Below are positions 1 to 7,193 of a stretch of 9,676 bases of DNA, piece by piece. The position numbers and the translations under genes were made by a program. Under the pieces are notes generated by a model, which was not told where the DNA came from, searched no databases, and saw nothing but the letters and a program-made list of their open reading frames with translations. The DNA comes from an uncultured bacterium (GTDB lineage Bacteria; Actinomycetota; Coriobacteriia; Coriobacteriales; Atopobiaceae): assembly GCA_905214175.1 (NCBI GenBank), contig CAJMLD010000046.1, forward strand, positions 1 through 9,676, written 5' to 3'. The number at the start of each line of letters is the position of its first letter. The first letter of the stretch is position 1.

Positions 1-2251
1 TTCGCACGACGAAGCGATGCTGATGTTCGTCGACATCGACGATTTCAAAACCATATGCGATATTCACCAGCGACTTCTTGCGCCAGGCATCGCGGTTCTC
101 GTAGTCGGCGAGCACCTGCTCCTTCTTCTGGATGTACTCCTCGATGTCGAGAAGCGCCATGAACCAGTCCTTCCACGCCATGTCGTCGTGCAGGCGATGC
201 AGGCGCTCCGCGTTGCCAAGCGCGAGGAAGGCGGGGTTGGTAATGAAGTCCACCAGAAGCTTCACACCCGGACGCAGGTAGTGCGCGTGCGCGTCGTAGG
301 CGTGCTCGGCGTACAGGCGCTCGACCTCCTTGGAGGAGGCGCCAAAGGTGTAGATGTTCTCGTCGCCCACAAGGTCGGCAATCTCGACGTTGGCACCATC
401 AAGCGTGCAGAGGGTCACGGCACCGTTGAGCATGAACTTCATGTTCGAGGTACCCGATGCCTCCTTGGAGGCAAGCGAGATCTGCTCGGAGATGTCAGCG
501 GCGGGAATCACGCGCTCGGCAGCGCTCACGTTGTAGTTCTCGATCATGACCACCTGCAGGTGGGGCGAGACAACCGGATCTGCCGCAATCCAGCGGGAAA
601 GCAGCAGGATGAGGTGGATGATGTCCTGCGCAATGGTGTAGGCAGGAGCCGCCTTGCCGCCAAAGATGATGGTGAGCGGGCGCGCGGGGATGTTGCCGTT
701 CTTTATGTCGAGGTACTTCCAGATGATGTAGAGCGCGAGCATCTGCTGGCGCTTGTACTCGTGGATGCGCTTCACCTGCACGTCGATAATGGCGTCCTCG
801 GGTATCCGCACGCCCTGCGTCTCCCAGAGGAACTCGCGCATGCTGGCTTTGGCCTGCGTCTTTGCGTCATCCAGGCGAGCGAGAACCACGTCGTCGTCCT
901 TGAAGGCGAGCAGCCCCGAGAGGTCGCAGGAGGTGCGCCAGTCGGTGCCCAGAACGTCATCGAGCACGCCGGAAAGTGCCGGGTTGGCATCCATGATCCA
1001 GCGGCGGAAGGTAATGCCGTTTGTCTTGTTGGAGAACTTCTCGGGATAGAGCTCATAGAAGGGGTGAAGCTCCGTGTCCTCGAGGATCTTGGTGTGCAGG
1101 GCCGCCACGCCGTTGATCGAGAACCCGTAGTGGATGGCCATGTGGGCCATGTGGACCACGCCGTCGCGCACGATGGCCACGGCGTCGTCGCTGCCGTTCT
1201 CGGCACGCTCCAGCTCGTCCAGCTTGACCACAATCTCGGCAATGCGCGGAGAGACGGTCTTGAGGCTCTCGAGCGGCCACTTCTCGAGCGCCTCCGCGAG
1301 GATGGTGTGGTTGGTGTAGGCCACCATGCGACGCACCACCGAGACGGCCTCCTCGAACTCGAAGCCGTGAACGTCCACGAGCAAGCGCACCAGCTCGGGG
1401 ATGACCATCGAGGGATGCGTGTCGTTGATCTGCACAACGGCGTAGTCGGGCAGGTCGTGCAGGTTGGAGCCGCGCTCTACCGCCTCGTCGAGGATGAGCT
1501 GAGCCGCGTTGGAGACCATGAAGTACTCCTGGTACACGCGGAGCAGGCGGCCGGCGTCGTCAGAGTCATCGGGGTAGAGGAAGAGCGTGAGGTTCTTGGC
1601 GAGCTCGCTCTTGTCGAAGTCGATGGAGTTCACCGGCACCAGCGAGTCGTCGACGCTCTCAAGGTCAAACAGGCGCAGGCGGTTCTTGGTCGTGCGCCCG
1701 TAGCCCAGAACGTCAATGTCATAGAGACGCGATTTCACCGAGAAGCCGCCAAACTCCACGGTGTAGGCCTTCTCGTCCCTCACGAGCCAGTCCTGGCGGT
1801 CCAGCCAGCCATCGGGCTCGGCGGCCTGCTGCAGGTCAACAAAGCGCTGGTGGAAGAGGCCGTAGTGGTAGTTCAGGCCAACACCGTCGCCAGGGAGTCC
1901 CAGCGTGGCAATGGAGTCCAGGAAGCACGCGGCGAGACGACCGAGGCCGCCGTTGCCCAGTGACGGCTCAACCTCGCGCTCCTCCACGGCGCCCAGGTCG
2001 TGACCGGCGGCAGCGAGCTGGGACTTCACGTCGTCGTACACGCCGAGCTCGATGAGGTTGTTGGTGAGCAGGCGGCCGATAAGGAACTCGGCCGAGAGGT
2101 AGTACAGGCGGCGCTTGCCCTCGTTGAGGGGCATGGTTGCCGCATGCTCGCGGACGATGTCCTCAAGCATGGTGCAGATGGTGGAGTCGTCAAGCTCGGC
2201 GAGCGGACGGCCGTACTTCTCCTGGGAGCGAGCCTCAAGATCGATCTTCAT
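1..2251 (-). CDS. glgP: Glycogen/maltodextrin phosphorylase, GT35, C-terminus replaced at window edge
   Basis: PLP-dependent alpha-1,4-glucan phosphorylase, which releases glucose-1-phosphate from non-reducing ends of glycogen or maltodextrins in the cytoplasm. ATG at 2251 is preceded by TTGGAGG about 11 bases upstream. Family motifs appear in order: YYLSAEFLIGR (residues 50-60), GNGGLGRLAACFLDS (99-113), INDTHPS (275-281), DVQVKRIHEYKRQ (490-502) and EASGTSNMKF with the PLP Schiff-base Lys at 605. The residue before Asn is Ser where Gly is more usual (GTGNMK). The last 82 bases before this gene separate it from malQ, so it is probably the final gene of the maltodextrin operon and acts on MalQ products. 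The sequence is canonical through KSLVNIA (residue 732, base 56). Instead of the expected x-SG-x-FSSDRTI tail of about 25-30 residues it then reads YGFEIVDVDEHQHRFVVR to the edge, without a stop. Those bases carry a GGDEF reading on the other strand, so the last 18 codons are probably foreign. Confidence 0.93.
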   Translation of the reverse strand, partial: MKIDLEARSQEKYGRPLAELDDSTICTMLEDIVREHAATMPLNEGKRRLYYLSAEFLIGRLLTNNLIELGVYDDVKSQLAAAGHDLGAVEEREVEPSLGNGGLGRLAACFLDSIATLGLPGDGVGLNYHYGLFHQRFVDLQQAAEPDGWLDRQDWLVRDEKAYTVEFGGFSVKSRLYDIDVLGYGRTTKNRLRLFDLESVDDSLVPVNSIDFDKSELAKNLTLFLYPDDSDDAGRLLRVYQEYFMVSNAAQLILDEAVERGSNLHDLPDYAVVQINDTHPSMVIPELVRLLVDVHGFEFEEAVSVVRRMVAYTNHTILAEALEKWPLESLKTVSPRIAEIVVKLDELERAENGSDDAVAIVRDGVVHMAHMAIHYGFSINGVAALHTKILEDTELHPFYELYPEKFSNKTNGITFRRWIMDANPALSGVLDDVLGTDWRTSCDLSGLLAFKDDDVVLARLDDAKTQAKASMREFLWETQGVRIPEDAIIDVQVKRIHEYKRQQMLALYIIWKYLDIKNGNIPARPLTIIFGGKAAPAYTIAQDIIHLILLLSRWIAADPVVSPHLQVVMIENYNVSAAERVIPAADISEQISLASKEASGTSNMKFMLNGAVTLCTLDGANVEIADLVGDENIYTFGASSKEVERLYAEHAYDAHAHYLRPGVKLLVDFITNPAFLALGNAERLHRLHDDMAWKDWFMALLDIEEYIQKKEQVLADYENRDAWRKKSLVNIAYGFEIVDVDEHQHRFVVR
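2..67 (+). pseudogene. GGDEF-domain fragment, truncated at both ends (putative diguanylate cyclase remnant)
   Basis: Frame 2 of the plus strand reads EAMLMFVDIDDFKTICDIH over bases 11-67. This matches the start of a GGDEF domain, where a hydrophobic strand leads into D-[IL]-D-x-F-K-x-[IV]-N-D-x-[YH]-G-H. Asp at bases 32-34 would be the metal-binding Asp and FK at 44-49 the helix start. The match stops after His (65-67), where Gly-His is expected but Gln follows. Downstream bases in this frame are the antisense of the glycogen phosphorylase gene, so the open frame that continues to about base 1963 is not real protein. The GGDEF active-site loop itself lies beyond the break. The 5' part of the gene is cut by the window edge. 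Family recognition rests on about 20 residues, so a chance antisense resemblance is possible but unlikely given how closely the motif matches and that the phosphorylase reading fails in the same bases. Confidence 0.5.
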
Positions 2252-2310
2252 GTGTTGCGATACCTCCAAGTGTCGCGGTGACATGACGGAAAGGCGCATG
2301 CCGCGCAAGG

Positions 2311-2324
2311 CGGGCTGGCGCCCG
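2311..2324 (-). other. Small hairpin in the malQ-phosphorylase gap
   Basis: CGGGC-TGGC-GCCCG forms a 5-bp stem in the 82-base gap between malQ and the phosphorylase, with a weaker GCGC-N5-GCGC at 2294-2306 next to it. There is only a three-base T run afterwards in the direction of transcription, so this is not a convincing terminator. It may be chance in GC-rich DNA. Confidence 0.25.
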
Positions 2325-2333
2325 AGCACTCCC

Positions 2334-3842
2334 CTACTTGGGAAGCTCGGGCTCCTTCGTGCCGGGGACCCGGTAGTAGGTGGTGGTCAGGTCAGAGAGC
2401 TCCGCCTCCACCTCGGGCGTAATGGCTTCCGGCAGCATGCGCCAGCGCCAGTTCTTCCCGACGGTCGAGGGGGTATTGATGCGAGCGGAGTTGTCCAGCC
2501 CGAGAAGGTCCTGCATGCGGAAGATGCAGGTGTCGCTCACCGAGGCGGCAATAGCGCGGTTGCAGCCCTGCGCTACGGTCTCGCCGGGAGCAAGGGCAAG
2601 GTAGCGCATGGCCTTCTCGCGCACGTCAGGCGTGGCGGTGTCCTTGAACCATCCCATGGCCGTCTCGTTGTCGTGCGTGCCCACGTAGGCCACGGTATTT
2701 GCGACGTAGTGGTGCGGAAGGTCGAGGGAGTCTCCCTCGGAGTCAAAGCCAAACTGCAGGATCTTCATGCCCGGGAAGCCCGTGTGCTCGCGCATGGCAA
2801 TGACCTCTGGCGTCATGAAGCCCAGGTCCTCCGCAATGATGGGCAGCTCGCCCAGGTGCTCTGCCACGGCATCGAAGACGTCTCCGCCGGGACCCTTGGC
2901 CCAGCGCCCAAAGCTCGAGTCCGGCGCGCCAAAGGGCACGGACCAGTAGGACTCGAAGCCACGGAAGTGGTCGATGCGCAGGATGTCGTAGAGCTCGAGG
3001 CTTGCGCGCAGGCGCTCGACCCACCAGGCAAAGCCATCCTCAGCCATGCCCGCCCAGTCGTAGATGGGGTTGCCCCAGTACTGACCGGTAGAGGAGAACT
3101 GGTCGGGCGGCGTTCCGGCAACGCAGGTGGGGTTGCCTGTGGCGTCAACGCGGAAGAGCTCGGGCGTGGCCCACATCTCCACGGAGTCGCGCGACACGTA
3201 GATGGGGATGTCGCCAATGACAAGGACGCCCCGCTTGTTCGCGTACGCCTTGAGGAGCTTCCAGTGGCGGTAGAAGAAGTACTGCGTCATCTGGTGGTAG
3301 CGCATGCGCTCGGGGCGCTTGGCGCACAGGGCAGCGCTCGCCTTGCCACGGCTGCGGTACTCCTTGGGCCACTCGTAGTAGGCCTTGAGGCCAAACTCCT
3401 CCTTGACCGTCATGAACTCGCAGTAGGGCTCAAGCCAGGAGTCATTTGCCTGGCAGAAGGCCTCGAAGTCCGCCGGTGGCGCGGCCGAGAAGCTCGGTAG
3501 CGCCCGCTCGAGAAGCGCACGGTGACCGCGGAAGAGCGTGCCGTAGCCAACGTTCGCGGGGTCGTCGCCAAAGGGCAGCACAACCAGGTCCTGCTCAGTG
3601 AGGTAACCCAGGCGGACAAGGTCCTCGATGTCAATGAAGTACGGGTTCCCCGCAAAGGCGGAGAAGGACTGGTAGGGCGAGTCGCCAAAGCTTGTGGTGG
3701 TGAGGGGCAGAACCTGCCAGTAACGCTGGTGGGTACGGGCCAGGAAGTCGACGAAGTCGTACGCCTCACGCCCAAACGTGCCTATACCCACAATGCCCGG
3801 AAGCGACGAGACGGGCATGAGAACGCCGCTTGCTCTCTCCAT
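2334..3842 (-). CDS. malQ: 4-alpha-glucanotransferase (amylomaltase, GH77)
   Basis: Cytoplasmic disproportionating enzyme of maltodextrin metabolism: it transfers alpha-1,4-glucan segments between maltodextrins and frees glucose, producing longer chains for the phosphorylase. The 502 residues match the usual length of the compact bacterial GH77 form. Visible family motifs are SSLPGIVGIGTFG near the N-terminus, GDSPYQSFSAFAGNPYFID (residues 53-71), VIGDIPIYVSRDS (208-220), AGTPPDQFSSTGQYWGNP (242-259), LRIDHFRGF with the nucleophile Asp291, IIAEDLG with the acid/base Glu338, and THDNET with the third catalytic Asp391. All catalytic residues are present. ATG at 3842 follows AGAAGGAGACAACC, an AGGAG box 7 bases upstream, and MERASGVLMPVSSLPG is the normal N-terminus. 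It lies 132 bases downstream of the ATPase gene behind a strong stem-loop, so its expression may be lower than, or partly separate from, the transporter. Confidence 0.96.
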   Translation of the reverse strand: MERASGVLMPVSSLPGIVGIGTFGREAYDFVDFLARTHQRYWQVLPLTTTSFGDSPYQSFSAFAGNPYFIDIEDLVRLGYLTEQDLVVLPFGDDPANVGYGTLFRGHRALLERALPSFSAAPPADFEAFCQANDSWLEPYCEFMTVKEEFGLKAYYEWPKEYRSRGKASAALCAKRPERMRYHQMTQYFFYRHWKLLKAYANKRGVLVIGDIPIYVSRDSVEMWATPELFRVDATGNPTCVAGTPPDQFSSTGQYWGNPIYDWAGMAEDGFAWWVERLRASLELYDILRIDHFRGFESYWSVPFGAPDSSFGRWAKGPGGDVFDAVAEHLGELPIIAEDLGFMTPEVIAMREHTGFPGMKILQFGFDSEGDSLDLPHHYVANTVAYVGTHDNETAMGWFKDTATPDVREKAMRYLALAPGETVAQGCNRAIAASVSDTCIFRMQDLLGLDNSARINTPSTVGKNWRWRMLPEAITPEVEAELSDLTTTYYRVPGTKEPELPK

Positions 3843-3902
3843 GGTTGTCTCCTTCTCTCGATCTGCGCTCTCGCGCAGGCCATTGCCACAACCGCCTCCC
3901 GC

Positions 3903-3941
3903 AAAAGGGCCCCGACCCGTCCGAGAAAGCGGGCCGGGGCC
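3903..3941 (-). terminator. Stem-loop with short U-run between ATPase and malQ (attenuator-like)
   Basis: In the minus-strand transcript GGCCCCGGCCCG (3941-3930) pairs with CGGGUCGGGGCC (3919-3908). This is a 12-bp stem with one G-U pair and a 10-base loop, followed by C and UUUU (3907-3903). The geometry is that of a rho-independent terminator, but the U-run is short. Because malQ and the phosphorylase follow in the same direction, partial termination (attenuation) or 3'-end protection of the transporter mRNA is more likely than a full stop. Confidence 0.6.
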
Positions 3942-3974
3942 GCACCAAGCCGATGTCGCGGGAGGGAGGGAAGG

Positions 3975-5180
3975 CTACGGCTTGATGATGTTCTTACCGG
4001 ACGCCTTGTCAAAGAAGTGGACAGCGTTCGGCTCGAACTTGAAGGAGATGGGTGCGCCGTCGGCGAAGGACCTGCCAAGGGCGCCGTCGAAATCGATGGT
4101 GGGGATGACCAGGACAAAGTCGTAGCCCTTGACGCTCGCGTGCACGTGGACCGTCGAGCCCATGAGCTCGGAGACGTCGATGGTGCCGGAGATGGCGCCC
4201 GGCTCGTCCGCGTTGGCAAGCTGAATCTGCTCGGGACGCACACCCGCGGTAACGTCGAGCGAGGTGACACCGGCGGACTCGAGGTCCTTGCCCGTCTCAG
4301 GCGAAATGACAATACGGGTGTCGAGGGCCTGGAGCACATAGCCCGAGGTCGTCTTCTCGAGGTGGCCGTCGAAGAAGTTCATCTGCGGCACGCCAATGAA
4401 ACCTGCAACGAAGAGGTTGGCGGGCTCGTTGAAGACCTCCTGCGGGGTGCCAACCTGCTGCACCACGCCGTCCTTCATGATCACGATGCGATCGCCCAGG
4501 GTCATGGCCTCGGTCTGGTCGTGCGTAACGTAGACGAACGTCGCGTTGATGCGCTTGCGGAGCTTGATGATCTCGGCGCGCATCTGGTTGCGGAGCTTGG
4601 CGTCCAGGTTGGAGAGGGGCTCGTCCATGAGGAGCACCTTGGGGTCGCGCACAATGGCGCGCCCAATGGCCACGCGCTGCCGCTGGCCGCCGGAAAGCGC
4701 CTTGGGCTTGCGGTCAAGGTACTGGGTGATACCCAGGGTCTCCGCCGCCTGGCGAACCTTCTGATCAATCTGGTCCTCGGGAACTTTGCGGAGCTTCAGG
4801 GGGAAGGCCATGTTGTCGTACACGGTCATGTGGGGGTACAGGGCATAGCTCTGGAAGACCATGGCGATGTCGCGGTCCTTGGGGGCCACCTCGTTCATGA
4901 CCTTGCCGTCGATGGTAAGCTCACCGCCAGAGATGCTCTCGAGGCCGGCGATCATGCGCAGCGTCGTGGACTTGCCGCAGCCGGAGGGGCCGACAAGGAC
5001 GACAAACTCGCGGTCGGCGATGTCGAGGTTGAAGTCCTCAACGGCCACGACGCCCTCGTCGGTGACCTTGAGGTTGCTCTTCTTCTCGGGCTCGGCGGCC
5101 TTCTTGCCAAAGTGGTGCTTCTTGGTCTTCTCGATGTTCGGATAGATCTTGGTAATGTGCTTCAGGCTGACTTCTGCCAT
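3975..5180 (-). CDS. msmK: ABC transporter ATPase, MsmK/MalK/UgpC type
   Basis: Cytoplasmic ATP-hydrolysing subunit of a CUT1 sugar importer, expected to work as a dimer on the two permeases encoded just upstream. Motifs in order: Walker A GPSGCGKST (residues 64-72), Q-loop Gln110 in FQSYALYPHMT, signature LSGGQ (162-166), Walker B VLLMDEP (182-188) with catalytic Glu187, D-loop SNLD (190-193) and H-loop His220. A MalK-type C-terminal regulatory/TOBE region follows, including GVRPEQIQL (313-321). The length is 401 residues against about 370 for typical MalK/MsmK. The excess is a Lys-rich insertion of about 30 residues (roughly 16-45) between the first strand (EVSLKHITKIYPN) and VVAVEDFNLDI. 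ATG at 5180 gives the standard MAEVSLK start, with AAGGAAGG about 12 bases upstream. Unlike shared, unlinked MsmK/MsmX ATPases, this one sits with its own permeases. The gene symbol indicates family, not proven specificity. Confidence 0.93.
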   Translation of the reverse strand: MAEVSLKHITKIYPNIEKTKKHHFGKKAAEPEKKSNLKVTDEGVVAVEDFNLDIADREFVVLVGPSGCGKSTTLRMIAGLESISGGELTIDGKVMNEVAPKDRDIAMVFQSYALYPHMTVYDNMAFPLKLRKVPEDQIDQKVRQAAETLGITQYLDRKPKALSGGQRQRVAIGRAIVRDPKVLLMDEPLSNLDAKLRNQMRAEIIKLRKRINATFVYVTHDQTEAMTLGDRIVIMKDGVVQQVGTPQEVFNEPANLFVAGFIGVPQMNFFDGHLEKTTSGYVLQALDTRIVISPETGKDLESAGVTSLDVTAGVRPEQIQLANADEPGAISGTIDVSELMGSTVHVHASVKGYDFVLVIPTIDFDGALGRSFADGAPISFKFEPNAVHFFDKASGKNIIKP

Positions 5181-5262
5181 GGTTCTCGGATTCCTTCCTT
5201 AGGTCGCAGCCGGGGCCCGCGTCCCCACGATAGGCTGCATGTCTTTGAGGAGGTCCCCCCTC

Positions 5263-5287
5263 CGCGGGACCCAGAGCGGGTCCCGCG
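5263..5287 (-). repeat. Intercistronic stem-loop between permease and ATPase genes
   Basis: CGCGGGACCC (5263-5272) and GGGTCCCGCG (5278-5287) form a perfect 10-bp stem with a 5-base loop in the 155-base gap. In the transcribed direction it is followed by GA and a run of six G, not U, so it is not a rho-independent terminator. A role in mRNA processing or in protecting the 3' end of the upstream message is the most natural reading. It is 83 bases before the ATPase start and does not touch its ribosome binding site. Confidence 0.55.
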
Positions 5288-5335
5288 AAGAGAGTGGGAA
5301 AGAGGGGGCAAACTCAGACGTTCCCGGTCGTTGGC

Positions 5336-6202
5336 CTAGCCCTTGACGGCGCCGGCGGCAACGCCCTTGATGATGTACTTCTGGCAGGAGAGGTAGAACA
5401 CGATGACGGGGATGATGGCCATGAGGATGATTGCCATGGTTGCACCCAGGTCGACCGTTCCGTAGCTGCCCTTGAGGTACTGGATCTGAATGGGAATCGT
5501 GCGGTACTGGTTGATGTCCAGGACCAGATACGGGAGAAGGTAGTCGTTCCAGACCCACATGATCTCGAGGATGCCAACGGAGATGAGCGTGGGCTTGAGC
5601 ATGGGGAGCACAACCAGGAAGAAGGTGCGGATTGGGCCGCAGCCGTCGATTGCGGCAGCTTCCTCGATCTCAAGCGGAATGGACTTCACGAAGCCAACGA
5701 ACATGAAGATTGCAAGCCCGGCACCAAAGCCCAGATAGACAATGGGGATGGTGAACGGCGTGTTGAGCTTCAGGGTGTCGGCCGTCTTGGACAGCGTGAA
5801 CATAACCATCTGGAAGGGCACGACCATCGAGAAGATGCAGAGCGTGTACAGAATCTTGCAGAACTTGGAGTCCACGCGGGCAATGTACCAGGCCGCCATG
5901 GAGCAGCAGATGAGAATCAGCGCGGTGGAGAGCACGGTGATCAGGGCGCTATAGCCAAACGCACTCCAGAACGGGTAGTTACCAAAGGTCATGCCGGTAA
6001 TGAAGTTGGACCATCCGGCAAAGCTCTCGTCGGTGGGAAGGGCGAACGTCTCGGTTTTAACGAAGGTGTTCAGCTTGAAGGAGTTGATCGCCACACACAC
6101 AACGGGGAGAACCCAGATGACGCAAATGATGGTAAAGACGATGGTCAGAATCTTCTTGTGACGCGCCTCGGATGCGAGCGTCTGTGGCTGCTGGTTTGCC
6201 AT
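5336..6202 (-). CDS. CUT1 ABC sugar permease, MalG-like
   Basis: Inner-membrane subunit of a carbohydrate importer (binding-protein-dependent transport family MalFG). Of 288 residues, hydrophobic segments lie near 17-40, 82-105, 116-137, 151-172, 204-226 and 253-275, the usual six. The EAA loop that docks on the ATPase is LEIEEAAAIDGCGPIRTF (177-194), continuing to VVLPMLKP. The C-terminus IIKGVAAGAVKG is characteristic of MalG-side CUT1 permeases. Its ATG overlaps the stop of the preceding permease as TAATG, and a GGGAGGTG box lies inside the end of that gene, so the two are probably translationally coupled for 1:1 assembly. The substrate cannot be read from the permease. Maltodextrin is inferred from malQ and the phosphorylase downstream. 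Confidence 0.93.
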   Translation of the reverse strand: MANQQPQTLASEARHKKILTIVFTIICVIWVLPVVCVAINSFKLNTFVKTETFALPTDESFAGWSNFITGMTFGNYPFWSAFGYSALITVLSTALILICCSMAAWYIARVDSKFCKILYTLCIFSMVVPFQMVMFTLSKTADTLKLNTPFTIPIVYLGFGAGLAIFMFVGFVKSIPLEIEEAAAIDGCGPIRTFFLVVLPMLKPTLISVGILEIMWVWNDYLLPYLVLDINQYRTIPIQIQYLKGSYGTVDLGATMAIILMAIIPVIVFYLSCQKYIIKGVAAGAVKG

Positions 6203-7104
6203 TACTGCTGCACCTCCCTCTTACGGGTGTACGAGAGTTGCGCAAGGCCCATGGCTGCCACGAGGATGAAGAATATGACCGCCTTTGCCTGGGCAACGCC
6301 ACGCGACGCACCGGTACCAGAGTAGAACGTGTTGTAGATGTTCAGGGCCATCATCTCGGTTGTGTTGATGGTCGAGCCATCGGCAAGCTGCTCGTATGGC
6401 AGACCACCCGTGAGTGCGAGGTTCTGGTCGAAGAGCTTGAAGCCGTTGGTGAGCGAGAGGAACGTGCAGATGGTGATCGACGGCATGACGTTAGGGATAA
6501 CCACCTTGAAGAGCGTCTGCGCCTTGGTTGCGCCGTCAATCTTGGCGGCCTCGATCATGTCCTCGGGGACGGCCTGGATGCCGGCAATGTAGATGATCAT
6601 CATGTAGCCGATCTGCTGCCAGCACATGAGGATAATCAGGCCCCAGAAGCCATACTTGGTCTCGAGGACCACCGAGGTGCCGTACTGCTGCAGGATGCCA
6701 TCGAAGATCATCGACCAGATGTAGCCTAGGACGATGCCGCCGATGAGGTTAGGCGCGAAGAAGATCGTACGGAAGATGTTGGAGCCCTTGATGCCCTGCG
6801 TGAGCGCGTAGGCAACGGCGAACGCAATCACGTTGATGAGGACCAGGCACACGATGGCGGTGAGCGCCGTGTACCAGAAGGAGTGCTGGAAGGACTCGTC
6901 CGCAAAGGCGGAGGCGTAGTTGGAAAGACCAATGAACTTGGCGCTCGAAACGGTCTTAAATTTGCAGAAGGAAAGGTAGATGCCCTGGAAGAACGGCCAC
7001 ACGAAGCCAATGCAGAACGCGGCCGTCACGGGCAGAAGAAAGAGCCACCAGAAGCGTCTAGTCGATTTTATCTGGGAGCTCTGCTTTATGGCTTTGCTTT
7101 TCAT
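6202..7104 (-). CDS. CUT1 ABC sugar permease, MalF-like
   Basis: Inner-membrane partner of the MalG-like permease. Of 300 residues, a short basic cytoplasmic start (KSKAIKQSSQIKSTRR) precedes the first membrane segment near 18-40. Further segments lie near 78-102, 111-133, 153-175, 199-222 and 272-293. The EAA loop is EDMIEAAKIDGATKAQTLF (181-199), followed by KVVIPNVMP. It lacks the large periplasmic loop of Enterobacteria MalF, as is usual for Gram-positive CUT1 permeases. The gene begins at ATG 7104, with GGGAGTGGAAAAGC just upstream. It lies 89 bases after the binding-protein gene behind a strong stem-loop, the classic arrangement that lets the binding protein be made in excess over the membrane subunits. 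It shares one base with the next gene. Confidence 0.93.
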   Translation of the reverse strand: MKSKAIKQSSQIKSTRRFWWLFLLPVTAAFCIGFVWPFFQGIYLSFCKFKTVSSAKFIGLSNYASAFADESFQHSFWYTALTAIVCLVLINVIAFAVAYALTQGIKGSNIFRTIFFAPNLIGGIVLGYIWSMIFDGILQQYGTSVVLETKYGFWGLIILMCWQQIGYMMIIYIAGIQAVPEDMIEAAKIDGATKAQTLFKVVIPNVMPSITICTFLSLTNGFKLFDQNLALTGGLPYEQLADGSTINTTEMMALNIYNTFYSGTGASRGVAQAKAVIFFILVAAMGLAQLSYTRKREVQQ

Positions 7105-7133
7105 GCTTTTCCACTCCCGCGTGAGAAAAGGAA

Positions 7134-7168
7134 CGGGGACCAGGCGCCGTAATAACGCCCGGCCCCCG
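7134..7168 (-). repeat. Strong stem-loop between binding-protein and permease genes
   Basis: In the minus-strand RNA CGGGGGCCGGGCG (7168-7156) pairs with CGCCUGGUCCCCG (7146-7134) over 13 bp, two of them G-U, around a 9-base loop. It is followed by UUCCUUUUCUC, a broken pyrimidine/U tract. It starts 26 bases after the lipoprotein stop and ends 30 bases before the permease start. The position and shape parallel known malE-malF intergenic hairpins, which raise the binding protein:permease ratio by 3'-end protection or partial termination. Partial terminator function is inferred. Confidence 0.65.
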
Positions 7169-7193
7169 TATGCCAGTCAGAGGTCAGATGAGA

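Noticed and set aside
17..1963. Long plus-strand open frame of 648 codons opposite the phosphorylase
   Set aside because: Apart from its first 17 codons, which belong to the GGDEF fragment, it is the antisense of a clearly canonical phosphorylase. Long antisense frames are expected in high-GC coding DNA.
3522..5339. Plus-strand open frame of 605 codons across malQ and the ATPase gene
   Set aside because: It runs across two real minus-strand genes and their gap, has no family motifs and is rich in Val/Leu/Gly/Asp/His as antisense translations are. It is a shadow.
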